Shown here piece after piece: positions 46,101 to 56,663 of a stretch of DNA of 64,000 bases. The translations under genes were made by a program, and so were the position numbers. Source of the stretch: Phoronis australis (Eukaryota > Phoronida > Phoronidae); the NCBI GenBank assembly GCA_002633005.1, contig NMRA01000102.1, positions 943,662 to 1,007,661 on the forward strand, in the 5' to 3' direction. Positions within the stretch are counted from its first letter, which is position 1. Every line of letters begins with the position of its first letter. The notes beneath the pieces were generated by a model. That model was not told the origin of the DNA, did no database searches, and saw only the letters and a program-made list of their open reading frames with translations.

Positions 46101-46677
46101 ACCAAGCACGAGACCAGGACTCCGGCAAAGCAATATGTATACTATTCCAGCCTCCATCAGCCAAGCCTTTAGAAGATCAACGATATTAACTTGTATTGAC
46201 AACTGGAATTCCTTACCATTCAAAATAAAAGAAAGCACTTCAATCGTCACTCTCAAAAATAACTTTAAAATGCATACCACTACTCCAGACTTGCCAGTCC
46301 CATTGACATCATTCCAACTTCCTCGCAACCATGAAATAACCCTATACAGATCAAGATGTGGTCTATTCCTAAACAACGAGAAATTTAGACATAATTTTAA
46401 TAATATTTCGGCTCTGTGTTCCTGTGGAGATACCCAGACATATCCTCATGTTTTCTTTGCTTGTGATGTATGCAAGGAGGAGAGGGTACAGCTCTTCCAG
46501 GCACTCGAACAATACCCCAATGTTTATAAAAAATACTCTGAAATTCCCCAATTGTACAACAAAATTAATTTCTTTCTATATGGATGTCAAGAACTTAACT
46601 CAAACGAAAATATGGTTTTATTTGAAATAGTATCAGAATTTCTTTATAACATTAAATCTCTTTGTGTGAGTGGATAG
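43154..46677 (+). pseudogene. LINE endonuclease-reverse transcriptase ORF with one frameshift
   Basis: Frame one (43154-45907, 917 codons) holds a leader (1-86), a 2A site, an APE endonuclease (about 95-320) and the RT. Endonuclease catalytic motifs are present: Asn in FTNINSIKAN, Glu in AICES, Tyr in FFYRSPS, INGDFNARN and GNSDHH. The RT runs from about 585 to 780, with FLDIASAFD, GVPQGSVLGPLLF and the catalytic YADD at 768-771. A two-base excess near 45870-45886 (TACCGGCAAACGCT) shifts the frame. Translation as it stands ends 11 codons later at 45907. The next frame carries the rest to 46677: ADILLQLERLQYQAALAITG, the WNSLP motif and the Cys-x-Cys...His...Cys tail. The first ATG is chosen by convention; the start could lie further in. 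Confidence 0.85.
43388..43414 (+). other. 2A-like ribosome-skipping motif in the LINE ORF
   Basis: Codons 79-87 read GDIEVNPGP, preceded by LLTA. This meets the full 2A consensus D-(V/I)-E-x-N-P-G-P. In known 2A peptides the ribosome fails to join Gly to Pro, releases the upstream peptide and continues. The break would fall between Gly86 and Pro87, freeing an 86-residue Cys-rich leader from the endonuclease-RT protein. 2A-like motifs are reported in APE-type LINEs of several marine invertebrates. Activity here is inferred, not shown. Confidence 0.85.
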
Positions 46678-46883
46678 AATTTTATACATCTGTATGAAAA
46701 TAAATTATTTTCATTCGTTGTCATATATCATTGTATTCTTAACATCACTTTTTTCTATTTATGTATTTGTATATAATCATTGTATATAGACTTCTTTGTA
46801 TTTTTTTACCCAGATCTAATGCCTCTTGGCGCTTTCTGGGTTATGTATATTCATTGTATTCTGAAGATTTCGTAATAAAAATT

Positions 46884-46909
46884 AAAAAAAAAAAAAAAAA
46901 GAACGGTGC
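46884..46909 (+). repeat. LINE poly-A tail and 3' target-site duplication
   Basis: Seventeen A residues are followed at once by GAACGGTGC, the direct copy of 42525-42533. An AATAAA-like word (GTAATAAAAATT) lies just upstream of the tail. Confidence 0.85.
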
Positions 46910-47199
46910 CGTGCCGTCGCTGTTGATTCCCGGTAGTGAGCCTGTCGTCACCCTCCCCAACCCCCTAGAAGTGCCATTTTGAAGCGAGAAGCCTCGCGAG
47001 CTGTAGCCACTACATTGAGTGGATCGGGGTACTTACTGTCACCCGTGCCTCCGAACGTACCCCAGAGCGTGCAATTCTGGGGACTACCAGTGATTCACCC
47101 TGTGCTGTTGTCTAGAGCCCAAAGCCCTTTTGTAGCCCTGCATACGATGTTGGGTAGTGGGAAAGAATACAAGCCGAGTTCTAAACCCAGTGAGCATGT
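46901..47199 (+). pseudogene. THAP gene fragment, 3' side of the LINE
   Basis: NGAVPSLLIPGSEPVVTLPN continues the THAP domain end in the same frame as the fragment before the LINE, then meets a TGA at 46980-46982. The following bases (TTGAAGCGAGAAGCCTCGCGAG) align with 18147-18168 after the other THAP fragment, so both loci share one ancestor. A longer open frame (46979-47572) overlaps but shows no domain. Confidence 0.55.
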
Positions 47200-47345
47200 G
47201 CACACCCAGCCTAAAAGCTGGGCGACTCGCATTTTTGAGAATGGGCACCTTTTACTAAAAAGGGTACGTTCAATTGTGCATTCGCTGAATTTTGGCAGTT
47301 CCTGTCTTTTTAGTGGACATTTGCTTTCAACTTTTCGAACTTTCT
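47200..47345 (+). repeat. Dispersed repeat related to 27.23-27.38 kb (inverted)
   Basis: It matches the reverse complement of 27225-27380 in word order (GCCTAAAAGCTGGG, TTTTTGAGAATGGG, AAAGGGTACGTTC, AATTGTGCATTC, GTTCCTG). The words CCCAGCCTAAA and a following TTTTGAG or TTGAATTC type also occur near 63.84 kb, a possible third, partial copy. Confidence 0.5.
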
Positions 47346-48129
47346 CTGAGGCGGACCTTTTTGCCCTCTTCGCCAACTGGTGCGCCATTCCTCTCAACAC
47401 CTTCCTATGCCTGTGTGTACTCTGCCTCATTATACTAGGGCTCAAACATACCCACCCACTGACTATTAGTGAAAAAACTCCTCGTCACCCCTGCTATGAT
47501 AAATGTCTCTGTCGCTCACGTCACATGAGTGCGGTCACTGTGATATCGGTCGCCGGCTCTAGCCATTTTTAAATTACAAGAAGCTAAACGATCCCTAAAT
47601 CCAGCCTAATTGAGATCTCTAACAACCTAGCTTGTAGTAGAATATTCGTCGATGGTAAGTGGTGACGACAATTTTAGAAAAAAACAGCACAAAAGTAAAC
47701 TCAAACGCACAACCAAAGTGAGGTCAATGGCGGTACAGCAATTGCCGGTCTGTCACGGAATGTCATGACATCGATAACTCCACACTTAACCAGACGATTC
47801 GTAACCTTTCTTGATGAACCGGCAATTGCCTTCTATCCGTAAGTCACAGGGTAATTCCGTACCGTTCTTGACCACGAACCGTCAAAGTGGAAAGTATGCA
47901 TGGGATTTTTGGGAAAATTTTGTGCTTTGACCGCAGATTTGTTGCGAACTCGCTGGATCAAGACACTGTGCATGGTATTAGAAGAAAGAAAGAATCCGAC
48001 TTCTTTGTTGATACCCTGTTTTTTGTAAATTTATTGACATGGACGGCTGAATTGAAGCACCGGTGGAATTCCTTGTCCGTAGTGTTATACCTTGTTATTG
48101 GGACGATCACTGAAGCTGGGAAGGCCTGA
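47346..48129. other. No gene recognised
   Basis: Open frames of 80 codons or more (to 47572 plus; 47887-48129 plus) lack domains. The former is proline- and serine-rich text over repeat DNA. Confidence 0.35.
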
Positions 48130-48549
48130 TTGAATCGGGTACGATGGATTTCCAACGGGGGTTGCATTGTCGTAACGTATCGGTAAACATATAACATAAA
48201 CCTTAGAAAGAGCGAAACTCGGCGAAATTGACTGAAACGATGATGATAGAGATGATGATAATTATTATGGTTGCAATGATGAACATGATGATAGCAATCA
48301 TTTGACGATGACATAACAGAAATGGTTAACAAATCAAGAAGCGCTTAAGCACTGCATTCTAAAGTGACACGTACATGTATCAGATATCGCAAAATTAAAG
48401 GGTAAGCTTGCATGTTATCACAAACCCGGTCAGATGGTAATGCCCTGGAACCAATGCAATGCCATTGCCAAGCAAGTGTTACACAAGAATGCAAAGTTTA
48501 AATGACACACTTAACTTTATCGATGAAACGAAGACCTAATAGTACTCAC

Positions 48550-48598
48550 ACGAATATGAGATGAGGCTCACGAACACCAGTGCGAAAACGGTCTGCAT
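48550..48598 (-). CDS. First coding exon (signal peptide) of a secreted or GPI-type protein, copy B
   Basis: ATG at 48598 (minus) opens MQTVFALVFVSLISYS and leaves in phase 1 at TCGT, then GTGAGTAC. Except for the last residue the peptide is identical to copy A. Differences from copy A are silent at two of the three changed sites, which suggests past selection on the protein. No later exon was found on the minus strand below 48550. A 126-bp unit repeated three times lies upstream of the start. Confidence 0.52.
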
Positions 48599-48762
48599 TT
48601 TGATTGTTTAGAGATAGGTAGCTGAAACTTGCAGTGACGACAGCCAAACAGCAAGAGAACATAGGCCACGCCTTGGTAGAAGATTTCTGCGCATGCCCTA
48701 ATGAATACAGGGTGCCTAAACTCTTAGCCTCGTTGCAACCGCCTGTACGCAGTCTTCGTTCA

Positions 48763-49140
48763 GGTTCCTTGATCATTTGGAAACGTGGCTCAAGTTGACT
48801 TGCCGGATTGCTGTTACACCACGACAGCCCTGTGAGCGAACGAATCCCTGCTTTCTCATTAGAATAAAAGATGCAAGGAATAGGTAAAGGTTCCTTGATC
48901 ATTTGGAAACGTGGCTCGAGTTGACTGGCCGGATTGCTTTTACACCACGACAGCCCTGTGAGCGAACGAATCCCTGCTTTCTCATTAGAATAAAGGATGC
49001 AAGGAATAGGTAAAGGTTCCTTGATCATTTGGAAACGTGACTCGAGTTGACTGCCGGATTGATGTTACACCGCGACAGCCCTGTGAGCGAACGAATCCCT
49101 GCTTTCTCATTAGAATAAAGGATTCAAGGAATAGGTAAAA
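48763..49140. repeat. Exact 3 x 126-bp tandem repeat
   Basis: Units start at 48763, 48889 and 49015 with GGTTCCTTGATCATTTGGAA and end with GGAATAGGTAAA. They differ by only a few bases. The repeat lies 5' of the signal-peptide exon on the minus strand, in the promoter or 5' UTR position. It creates a spurious repetitive open frame (49028-48546). The homologous unit occurs once in copy A (from 5466). Confidence 0.9.
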
Positions 49141-49325
49141 CATCATTTACAAAGCATTCATTCTTTTTTCCTTTGCTCTGACAAACAAATTAAATTTAGA
49201 TAATATTATTCTTAATCTATACCTCATTTTAGTTTTTGCCATTATTGCACTTACAATATATGTTGTAATACTTAGGTATTTGTCCTTTGTACAAATACAC
49301 ATTTTACATAGATATACAATCAATT

Positions 49326-49989
49326 TGTTAACACTAGAAAGAGGTTGGTGTTTCGCTCATGAAGTGAGATAAATTATTGAAACTAATACATAGTTTTGAC
49401 TAAGTAGATGCAGGTGGCTTTCATACAAGCAGCTCGTTAGCCCTTTGGAAATCTCCTTGCCTTGTTTTGATATTTGAGAGTAATCAATGACCACTATACA
49501 TATTGTCCTAGAAAAACTGTATTTGTTCACTTTTGACTAACACTTTTTAAGTTGTGCTTAGTAAGTAGGAACGACTTGTGTACAAGTGCATCATGAGTAT
49601 GTTTTTTATAATGATTGGCTAAATAAAGTATTTATCTATCTATGTATCTATCTAAGTATCTGTTTTCTATCGACGTATCTTGTGATTTTGTTACTCTGCA
49701 CATACGTCATTCTAAGTACCCTATTAGGAGTATAGTTCGAAGCCAAGTGTACAGCGTGCAGGCGAATGTTTTGTATTAATGGGCGCAGTGCGCACCATCA
49801 AAGAAGGGCACGGACAATCACTGAGCGCAGTGTGCACAATCACTGAAGGGCAACGGGCACGGTAAAGCAATCACTGTGAAGTGTGGCTTGTGGTAAGATA
49901 CTGGCTTGCCTTGCCAAGTTATCTGACGTCATTTTTATCAGTTCTGTCAATCATGCGCCAGATAAAACAGCATCGTCTTATGCGGAAGT
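49326..49989. other. No gene; possible LINE or SINE tail at about 49.62-49.67 kb
   Basis: GGCTAAATAAAGTATTTATC followed by TATC/TATG tetranucleotides looks like a retroposon 3' end with a (TATC)n tail. The body upstream was not recognised. Near 49.75-49.89 kb short words (CAATCACTGA, GGGCAC) repeat. Confidence 0.35.
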
Positions 49990-50230
49990 ACTACTCTAAA
50001 TTAACTCCCTGTCGCAGGTAACTCCATGAGGTGTCGCCACCTGGTGACTTTCACAGGGCCGTCAATTCCTCCGTTTTGGGGCCAAATATCGGCCCCATGC
50101 ACCTCTGCGAAATATTTTATAATCACAAGAAGTTCCCCTAACGAAGCCCGAATCTTACCATCGAATGATAAAAATTCCTTTGGAGGTTTAAATGAATTAT
50201 AACTCACACGTCCGTTAATTTGAAACAGCA
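49990..50230 (-). repeat. Dispersed repeat family R3, copy 1 (inverted)
   Basis: Its reverse complement contains GGGGAACTTCTTGTGAT, then ATATTT-GCAGAGG, GGGGCCGATATTTGGCCCCAAA and GAGGAATTGACGGCCCTGTG. This parallels the same order at 53.69-53.78 and 63.65-63.73 kb. The open minus frame (50231-50001) over it is likely incidental. Confidence 0.5.
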
Positions 50231-53224
50231 CAAGTTTTGGCTAATTGAGGCAGAAAATATGACGGTGGAGGTTGCTGTTGATGCTAACCTGGAAGGTGGA
50301 TAGAATTTTTCCCTGACTCAAAAGTTCCCCGTCTTAGAAGGTATAAGCAATTTTCCCCTGAGGCGAACGAGGGCCCTGTGACATCTCAAATGCAAAGTCC
50401 ACATGTAGCGGAAACAGTCGAATTCACGGGGACCGTCATATTGAAGTCACGCTATTACTGGTGTCAATACAGATAAACAAGCCATCTCAGCTGGTGTGCC
50501 TGCTTGCGTTGTTTATTTGGCAATACGAAAACTTAGTTTAAAAAGATGAGTATCATTATTCCAGTGTCAAGCACAAAATCAGTAGATAACATCTTGATTG
50601 CCTTTACTGAGCTTGTAAATCTACGTGATGATCTGATGAGAAATCAACATTTGGAAGTTATGTACTAACAGTGTCTCAGTTTATTGCCCTTTCCAATTGG
50701 TAATATGTACTGTTTTATTTGGGGAAGTTGATATACATGTACACTTTGAGAAATTACAACAGGAGAATATGATACAAAGCATGGTTCATAGATTATACGA
50801 CCGGAAAAACAACCAAAAGTACTTCAAGCAGTGAATCCAGTAAACGCATTACAAAAGTCAATTCTCTTAGCCTCTGTAAGGGTCATCTCCATCCACCAGT
50901 CGTTCAAAAAAGTTCTGAAAGTAAAATGTACGCAACCTCGTAAAAGTTTGCTCAACATGACCTCCACTCTATGGTTCATCTACGTTATAAAGTCATTGAC
51001 AGTCCTGTACAAAACTGGTTTTGCTTTCGTGAGTGTTGCCGTGTGAATATACGGAGGGATGTAATGGTATTGTAATCTTTCTGTTCCGTGGACCAATATG
51101 GCCCATGAACACAGCGAAAGTAACATCCGCAAACAACTGAATACCATAAAAACTTGTTCGAATCTCGTCTGCAAAGAACAAAAAACGCAAAAATAACAAA
51201 ATGGTTGATAAGGGGCGTGGCCAACAAAAGACACAGAAAAAACAGACCATGGAAGCAAATTATACACAAAAATACAGCAATCTAAATACAATAATATCTA
51301 CTCAAATACACAAACGAAGAAAAATGAGAATGTACAAACTGCGTCCAAAACAAAGGAAATGATACAGGCTACTAGAAATGCAGACAAATGTTTTGTGCAG
51401 TGAGAAGAAAAAAGCAAGGCGATTCCTCACTACCACATAACTGTAATCCATGCTCATGCACTGTCGTATGTAATTTTATAGCATTACACTTTTTCTTAGT
51501 GACATGCCAGTGCAGGTTAAACTCCCCATTTGTCCACTTTAACGACCGATAGGAATACAAAATAAATCAGTTGCTAATTTATAGAATAGCTCACAACGTA
51601 TAAAACGTATTGACATTGGGAATATCATCACAAGTCAAAGTTGCAAAATGTCATGACAAAATATTGAACGGTGATAAAAATGCTCATTACTCGCACAACT
51701 CCATACACAACTGAACTAAAAAGACTTGGATTACAAGACTAAAATTTAATTTCATATACTCTCTCTTCAACTTATTATTAACAGCAAATACTTCAGCCAA
51801 GTTACAACCTGACCACGAGTTCATATATGTTACCCAGTCACAACTTATTTTAACCACAATCTCCAAAAACGTACAAAGTGGGCACACCATATACCATGAC
51901 AACGAGAAAATCTGACCAACCTTCTCACTCTTTACTAATTCAATAGTAAACGACAGCTACTGTTGCCAAAGTTACAATAAAGCTGAAAACTACATGCAAT
52001 TTACTCACATAAATGTAGGTGTGTGTCATCAAGAAGCAACCTGATTCTGATTCCTTAGCTCAAAAAGGTGACACAAACCATTATGACAAATAACACTGTT
52101 CTGAGATCAGTGTAGAGAATACACGAGCAGAGAAAATGTTTTTTATCCTATGCATACGACAGTACAAAAATCACACAAACGCTCCTCAATACGAATAAAA
52201 ATACCAAAACGTTCAGTTTATTCTTTCAGCAACAAGACACTACATCTAAATTGAGAAAATAGGGACTTTTACCCCAGATCTTTTTAACTAAAATTTTGTT
52301 TGACACATTGTTTCAAATAATTCAAATTGGGTTTGATAAAAAATTCCGCCCTGCATTCACACTGTGAAAAAATCATCAATTTCACGGGCTAACCTTTCAT
52401 ATAATGTTTCAATTTGACCAAACTTAGTAAAATTTTGAAAAACAATGACCGATTTTCCTTTCTACACGTGATGTCCCAGTGATATATTTGCTTTGAGAGA
52501 CGATAATCAGACATGCAAATAAGTCTATTCCAGAGCCGTAATACACATAATTTCTGGAGAACTTTTTGACATCTTCATTTATGGCGGAGTGGTTAAACCA
52601 AATATTGTTGGCACCTCATTCCACACCAGCTTGTTCTTAATATGAGCATTCGTGAATTCTGATTCCTGGAAGTGACGAGAGCATAACATGAAGTTCTTGG
52701 ACAAGTAGGCATCTCTATTCGTAAAGTCTGCTCCCAGCGCTTGCATCTAACACTCACCAGACCGGCTATCTGCTGGTCTGCCCACTCCTCGATGGTATAA
52801 ACAGGAAGGCTGGGGGTAGCCTGCGCCTAGCACTTTCTTCTGGATATCAATTTAGTGATGATAAACGGACGAGATAACTGAAACAGCAAACTGTACTTAA
52901 GACTTATGTCTGACATTCCACTCAAATATTTACGTGAAAAATAATTTCATTAATCAAATCTCACTTGAGCAAAAGTCTCCCAAGAATATACAAGTAACTG
53001 CTAGTTATTAAGATAATTTCAGCAATTATTTCTAGAGTGTGATGCACTCATAATTACTTGGCGAAATCTTTTTTCACTAATTGTGAAGTCACAGTGTAAG
53101 ACCAAAGTTCTAACGTAAGTCTTATGTCACTTTCATGAAACAGACCACTGCTGTTTAAAAGGATACCAAACCAAGATTTGACGATTTCCACCAATTTTTG
53201 TTCCGTCACCCGCTAATGCACCAT
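50231..53224. other. No gene recognised
   Basis: Several overlapping minus-strand frames at 50980-51291, and others near 51.4 and 51.8 kb, are Phe/Cys-rich. They lie in AT-rich DNA without splice or domain support. I see no feature here. Confidence 0.4.
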
Positions 53225-53805
53225 TAAAATAAAAAACCTGGCTCGTAATTGAAAATAAAATTCAGTATTCGGCCATCAATTCTGCTTTCTTGGTTTTAAT
53301 AATTCTTACGTCTATTGCGTGTGGTAGGATTCAAATATCAATCTGTACCAAGTGGAATTTTAAAATTAAAACAACCTCGTTTTAGAGCTCAGTTTCAGTT
53401 AACTGGACAGAGCCAGCATATTCATCATGTTTCTTCAGGGGCCTCGTTCGTTCACTCCCGACTAGGGGAAAGATGCCTGTGCCTTCAACATGTGGATTTT
53501 TTTAGCCGAGTGACGGGAAAAATCTAGCTCCCGATCACCATCAATAAGACCCCCGCCCTGTTGTAAGCTCTCATAGGCTATGTCTCAAATAGCATTTTGT
53601 GCTCTTTCCGTCAAATTGTCACCTGTGTGGTTCACTCCAAATGATTTGAACTTCGAAGAGAAATTTCCAATCACTTTTTATACCTCGTGGGGGAATTTCG
53701 CGTGATTTTATAATATTTTTTAGAGGGGAATGGAGTCGATATTCGGCCTCAAAATCGAGGGATTGAGGGCCCTGTCCTTTTTGGAAAGAAAAATGCATCA
53801 TGAAA
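53225..53805 (+). repeat. Dispersed repeat family R3, copy 2
   Basis: It aligns with 63170-63750 in the same orientation. Shared strings include GGCTCGTAATTGAAAATAAA, TTCTTACGTCTATT, CAGTTTCAGTTAACTGGACA/CAATTTCAGTTAACTGGACA and GGAAAGAAAAAT at the end. Copies differ by many substitutions and small indels. The type is unknown; no coding part. Confidence 0.7.
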
Positions 53806-54323
53806 ACACATCATTGAGCCGGCTGGCTGAAGATTCTCTAGTCGTCATTACTCGGCAACGAGATGCTATCAAATATGATTAGAAAACATTTATAGACTTC
53901 ACACGGGCATATTCTCTTTCGTCGCTTCCGCATTTCAGCGTCCTTAGTAGAAGACTGGTAGCCTAATCTACACTACACTACACTACACTACAATAGTCTT
54001 GTCGTCCTGAGTCTGTGAAATAGACAAAACCGTCTTGGTGCCAACAAAAACCTAGGACTCAAATGATGATACAGGCATATTTCAGAGCCGTGCCCGCATC
54101 ATTGGCGCATAAAATCAAGTTTTCATTGAAGCACTGGTGTTGCATAAATTAACTTTAACTGGCACATTATAATCATGGCGACTTTTCACTGAGTCCCACA
54201 GATCCTCTAACTTGACTCATCGATAGATTTTACGCCCTGTGACTGTTGTGACTATTGCCGAGCCATCGATCATATTTACCCATGTCCATGGGTAACTTTT
54301 TCTAAAATTATCCTTGCCATCGC
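53806..54323. other. No gene; short (ACACT)n near 53.97 kb
   Basis: A run of CTACA pentamers (about 30 bp) is the only feature before the LTR. Confidence 0.5.
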
Positions 54324-54463
54324 TGTTGTGTTACAAAGATAAAGTCCGATAGCTTAGAAGTGTATTTGATTACGAGGTCTCTTACCAGCGGGCTATCTTG
54401 CGAAAGTCGTCCACACAGCCCCCCCCCCTAACGGGCAAGCCGGAAACTAATAGGCATACAACA
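54324..54463 (-). repeat. 3' LTR of the Gypsy element
   Basis: On the minus strand it starts TGTTGTATGCC after the purine tract and ends CTTTGTAACACAACA, so it has TG...CA ends. Its length is 140 bp. It contains a C-homopolymer (plus strand) that varies in length between the LTRs. Confidence 0.8.
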
Positions 54464-54639
54464 TCTCCCTTTATGGGATCACGAACCCTTAACAACTATA
54501 TAGAAGAAAATCACTTAATAAGTATAAAAATAAAACAGTCACTCTGTGCCATTTATCAAGCGTTTGTCAAATCTTAACACTAGAAGTATGTCTCAGTTCT
54601 TCACCTAAACCACAATTCATTGCTCAATCAATCTTTCCG

Positions 54640-55798
54640 GGGGTTTTGAGATCCTCCCGATCTACGTGTAGTTCTCACTATCGTGGCATGCTCTATATCT
54701 CGAGCAGGGTCATCGATGTCGCCATCAGTCTCACTATCGTGACCCTCTGCCTCATTCTGGTACTCGTCCTAATCCAGATTAATATTTTCCTGGTTCTCCT
54801 GTGGTGATGGCACGAGGAATTGTCGGTTTCTGCGAACCCTTCCTGTTGGTGTTTCGATCACAAACGATCCGTCAACATTCCTGTGTTTTACTGTTCCGAA
54901 CTGTCTCAGAGATCTGTCCCATACCGTGTCATTTTAATTTAGAGGTGGTAAGGTTCTGGCACGGTGCCGGTGATCATATTGATCCTTTTCTTTCAACTTA
55001 TTTTTCTGCTCAATTGTCTGCACCGTCTCCACATACTCCCAACACGGTACGAAGTTTTTCCGATTTTCCGGTAGTTTTGTGCGCAACTTCCTACCCATTA
55101 CAAGCTCAGCCGGACTATTATAACCTTTTCTTATAGATGTAGCGCGATAGCTAAGAATAGCAGCATTAGGGTCTTTCGAACCCGATATTAAACGTTTCAC
55201 CGTCTGAACCGCTCTTTCCGCCTCCGCGTTACTCTGGGGATACCGAGGGCTACTTGTTCGGTGGGTAAATCCGTATTCCGTTGCAAAGCCATGAAATTCT
55301 GAACTAGAATATTGTCCTGCGTTATCTGACACAAATATCACTGGGATGCCATGGCGCGCAAAAACCGAACGCAAATGTGTGATAACGCTCGTAGAAGTGC
55401 TTCTATGCAATTTTGCAATCTCAATAAACCTTAAGAAATAGTCGACAGCCAACAGGTATTCATTGCCTTTAAAGTGAAATATGTCAGATCCAAGTTTTTG
55501 CCATGGGAAATCAGGGAAGAGATCAATAACAAGCGGTTCTGCTTGGTCGGATCGACGCTGAATGCAAATCCTGCAGTTTTTTTACAACGTATTCAATCTC
55601 CCTTCCAATATCCGGCCACCTTACAGAGTTCTTAGCACGTTCGCGGCATTTCACAATCCCTTGGTGATCCTCGTGGAATTTTTCCAATATCTCCACTCTC
55701 AAGCTCGCGGGTATTATCAACCGATTTCCACGGAAAAGTAAGCCATGACTAAATGTCAGCTCATCCCGTAGTTGCAGAAGTAATGTTTGGACTTTCAT
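54640..55798 (-). pseudogene. Gypsy integrase and pol C-terminus
   Basis: The zinc-binding HHCC region begins HEDHQGIVKCRERAKNSVRW, then GREIEYVVKK. A frameshift puts the Cys pair (CRIC) in the next frame. The core reads LAVDYFLRFIEIAKL, VSDNAGQYSSSEF and SPRYPQSNAEAERAV, so the Asp, Asp and Glu of the DDE triad are present. It continues through GYNSPAELVMGRKLRTKLPE to a C-terminal RVRRNRQFLVPS, and after a TAG a Glu/Asp-rich tail to about 54640. No env-like ORF was recognised before the 3' LTR. Confidence 0.78.
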
Positions 55799-55853
55799 AT
55801 CCGGGCCAACCGTTTAAACAATAATCAACAATCACTCGCAGTATCGAATCGGA

Positions 55854-56660
55854 CTAAATACCGCGTCGTTCCTCTGATGCAGGTAAGTGGTCAACTACTG
55901 CCTGAATGTATTGTTCCACTTCCTCATGCAACTCGGCATCAGATTCTTTTAGGGGTCCAGTTAATGGCGATCTAGAAAGTGCGTCCGCAATATAAAGCGT
56001 CTTTCCCGGAACATGGCCAATATTGTACTCCAAGCGCATCAGCCTCATTCGAAACCTTTGTATACGCGGAGACAAGTCGGTGAGCGGTTTCGATCCAAGG
56101 AGTGAAACGAGAGGTTTGTGACTCGTTTCTATTTGGAACACTTTTCCAATCAAATACTCTGAGAATTGATCACAGGCCCAGGTTACTGCTAAAGCCTCCT
56201 TTTCAATTTGCGCATATCTCTGTTCTGTTGCATACATAGCTCGGGAGGTATACGCGACCGGAGGAAACCCTTCCTCACCGCTCTTTTTTGCATAAGAACA
56301 ACCCCGAGACCAAAAGATGATGCGTCTGACGAGACCACTGTTTCAGCACGCGGATCATACAACGAAAGTACCGGCGCTTGGTATAGTTCACTTTTAAGAC
56401 TTTCGAAAGCTCGCCTTTGATCCACATCCCAAACCCATTCAGACTCTTTTGCTAACAACTCTCGAATAGGTTTCGACAAGTCCGCAATGTTTTGAGAAAC
56501 TTTCCCATTTGGTTTACCATTCCTAAAATCTCCTCACTTCCGAAACATTGGAGGGCTCTGGCAAACTTTTAATTGCTTCCACCGTACGAGGGCCAGGTCT
56601 GATTTCGTTTGCGTCAATCACATGTCCTACGAATGTTATTTCGTTTTTCTCAAATTCACA
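55854..56660 (-). pseudogene. Gypsy RT connection and RNase H
   Basis: After the stop the text continues KCEFEKNEITFVGHVIDANE and SLPEPSNVSEVRRF. Two one-base losses then occur before LSKPIRELLAKESEWVWDVD. RNase H follows: VVSSDASSFGLGVVLMQ, a further frame change, then YAQIEKEALAVTWACDQFSE and FQIETSHKPLVSLLG, ending HVPGKTLYIADALSRS. In the family 'ETDHKPL' carries a catalytic Asp. Here Ser replaces it, another likely inactivating change. Confidence 0.78.
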
Positions 56661-56663
56661 TTT

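Larger units (their letters stand above)
42534..46900 (+). mobile_element. Nearly full-length LINE with 2A-like motif, poly-A tail and target-site duplication
   Basis: The element is about 4.37 kb, with a 5' leader, one long ORF, a 3' UTR of about 210 bp and a terminal run of 17 A (46884-46900). Direct copies of GAACGGTGC flank it. The ORF has apurinic-type endonuclease, reverse transcriptase and a Cys/His tail, so it is an APE-type non-LTR retrotransposon. The C-terminal 'WNSLP' and 'CSCGD...HVFFAC' motifs suit the broad Jockey/CR1 assemblage; the clade is unresolved. No separate ORF1 is recognised; the pre-2A leader may stand in for it. A single frameshift and otherwise intact catalytic motifs point to a young copy. 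It sits in a THAP coding sequence. Confidence 0.85.
48130..49325. repeat. Segmental duplicate B (partner 4.84-5.64 and 7.83-7.95 kb)
   Basis: Collinear with copy A as described there. It differs mainly by point changes, by expansion of the upstream unit to three copies, and by lacking about 2.2 kb present in copy A between 5640 and 7826. Confidence 0.75.

Noticed and set aside
47095-47445. 116-codon Lys/Arg-rich minus-strand ORF
   Set aside because: It overlies the dispersed repeat shared with 27.2 kb, is opposed by an equally long plus frame, and shows no domain.
48546-49028. 160-codon minus-strand ORF with internal peptide repeats
   Set aside because: The repeats come from the 126-bp tandem DNA units. 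The real coding signal there is the short signal-peptide exon in another frame.
50980-51291. Three overlapping hydrophobic minus-strand ORFs
   Set aside because: Nested frames in T-rich DNA, with no signal peptide plus domain pattern, no splice sites and no repeat in the duplicated loci.
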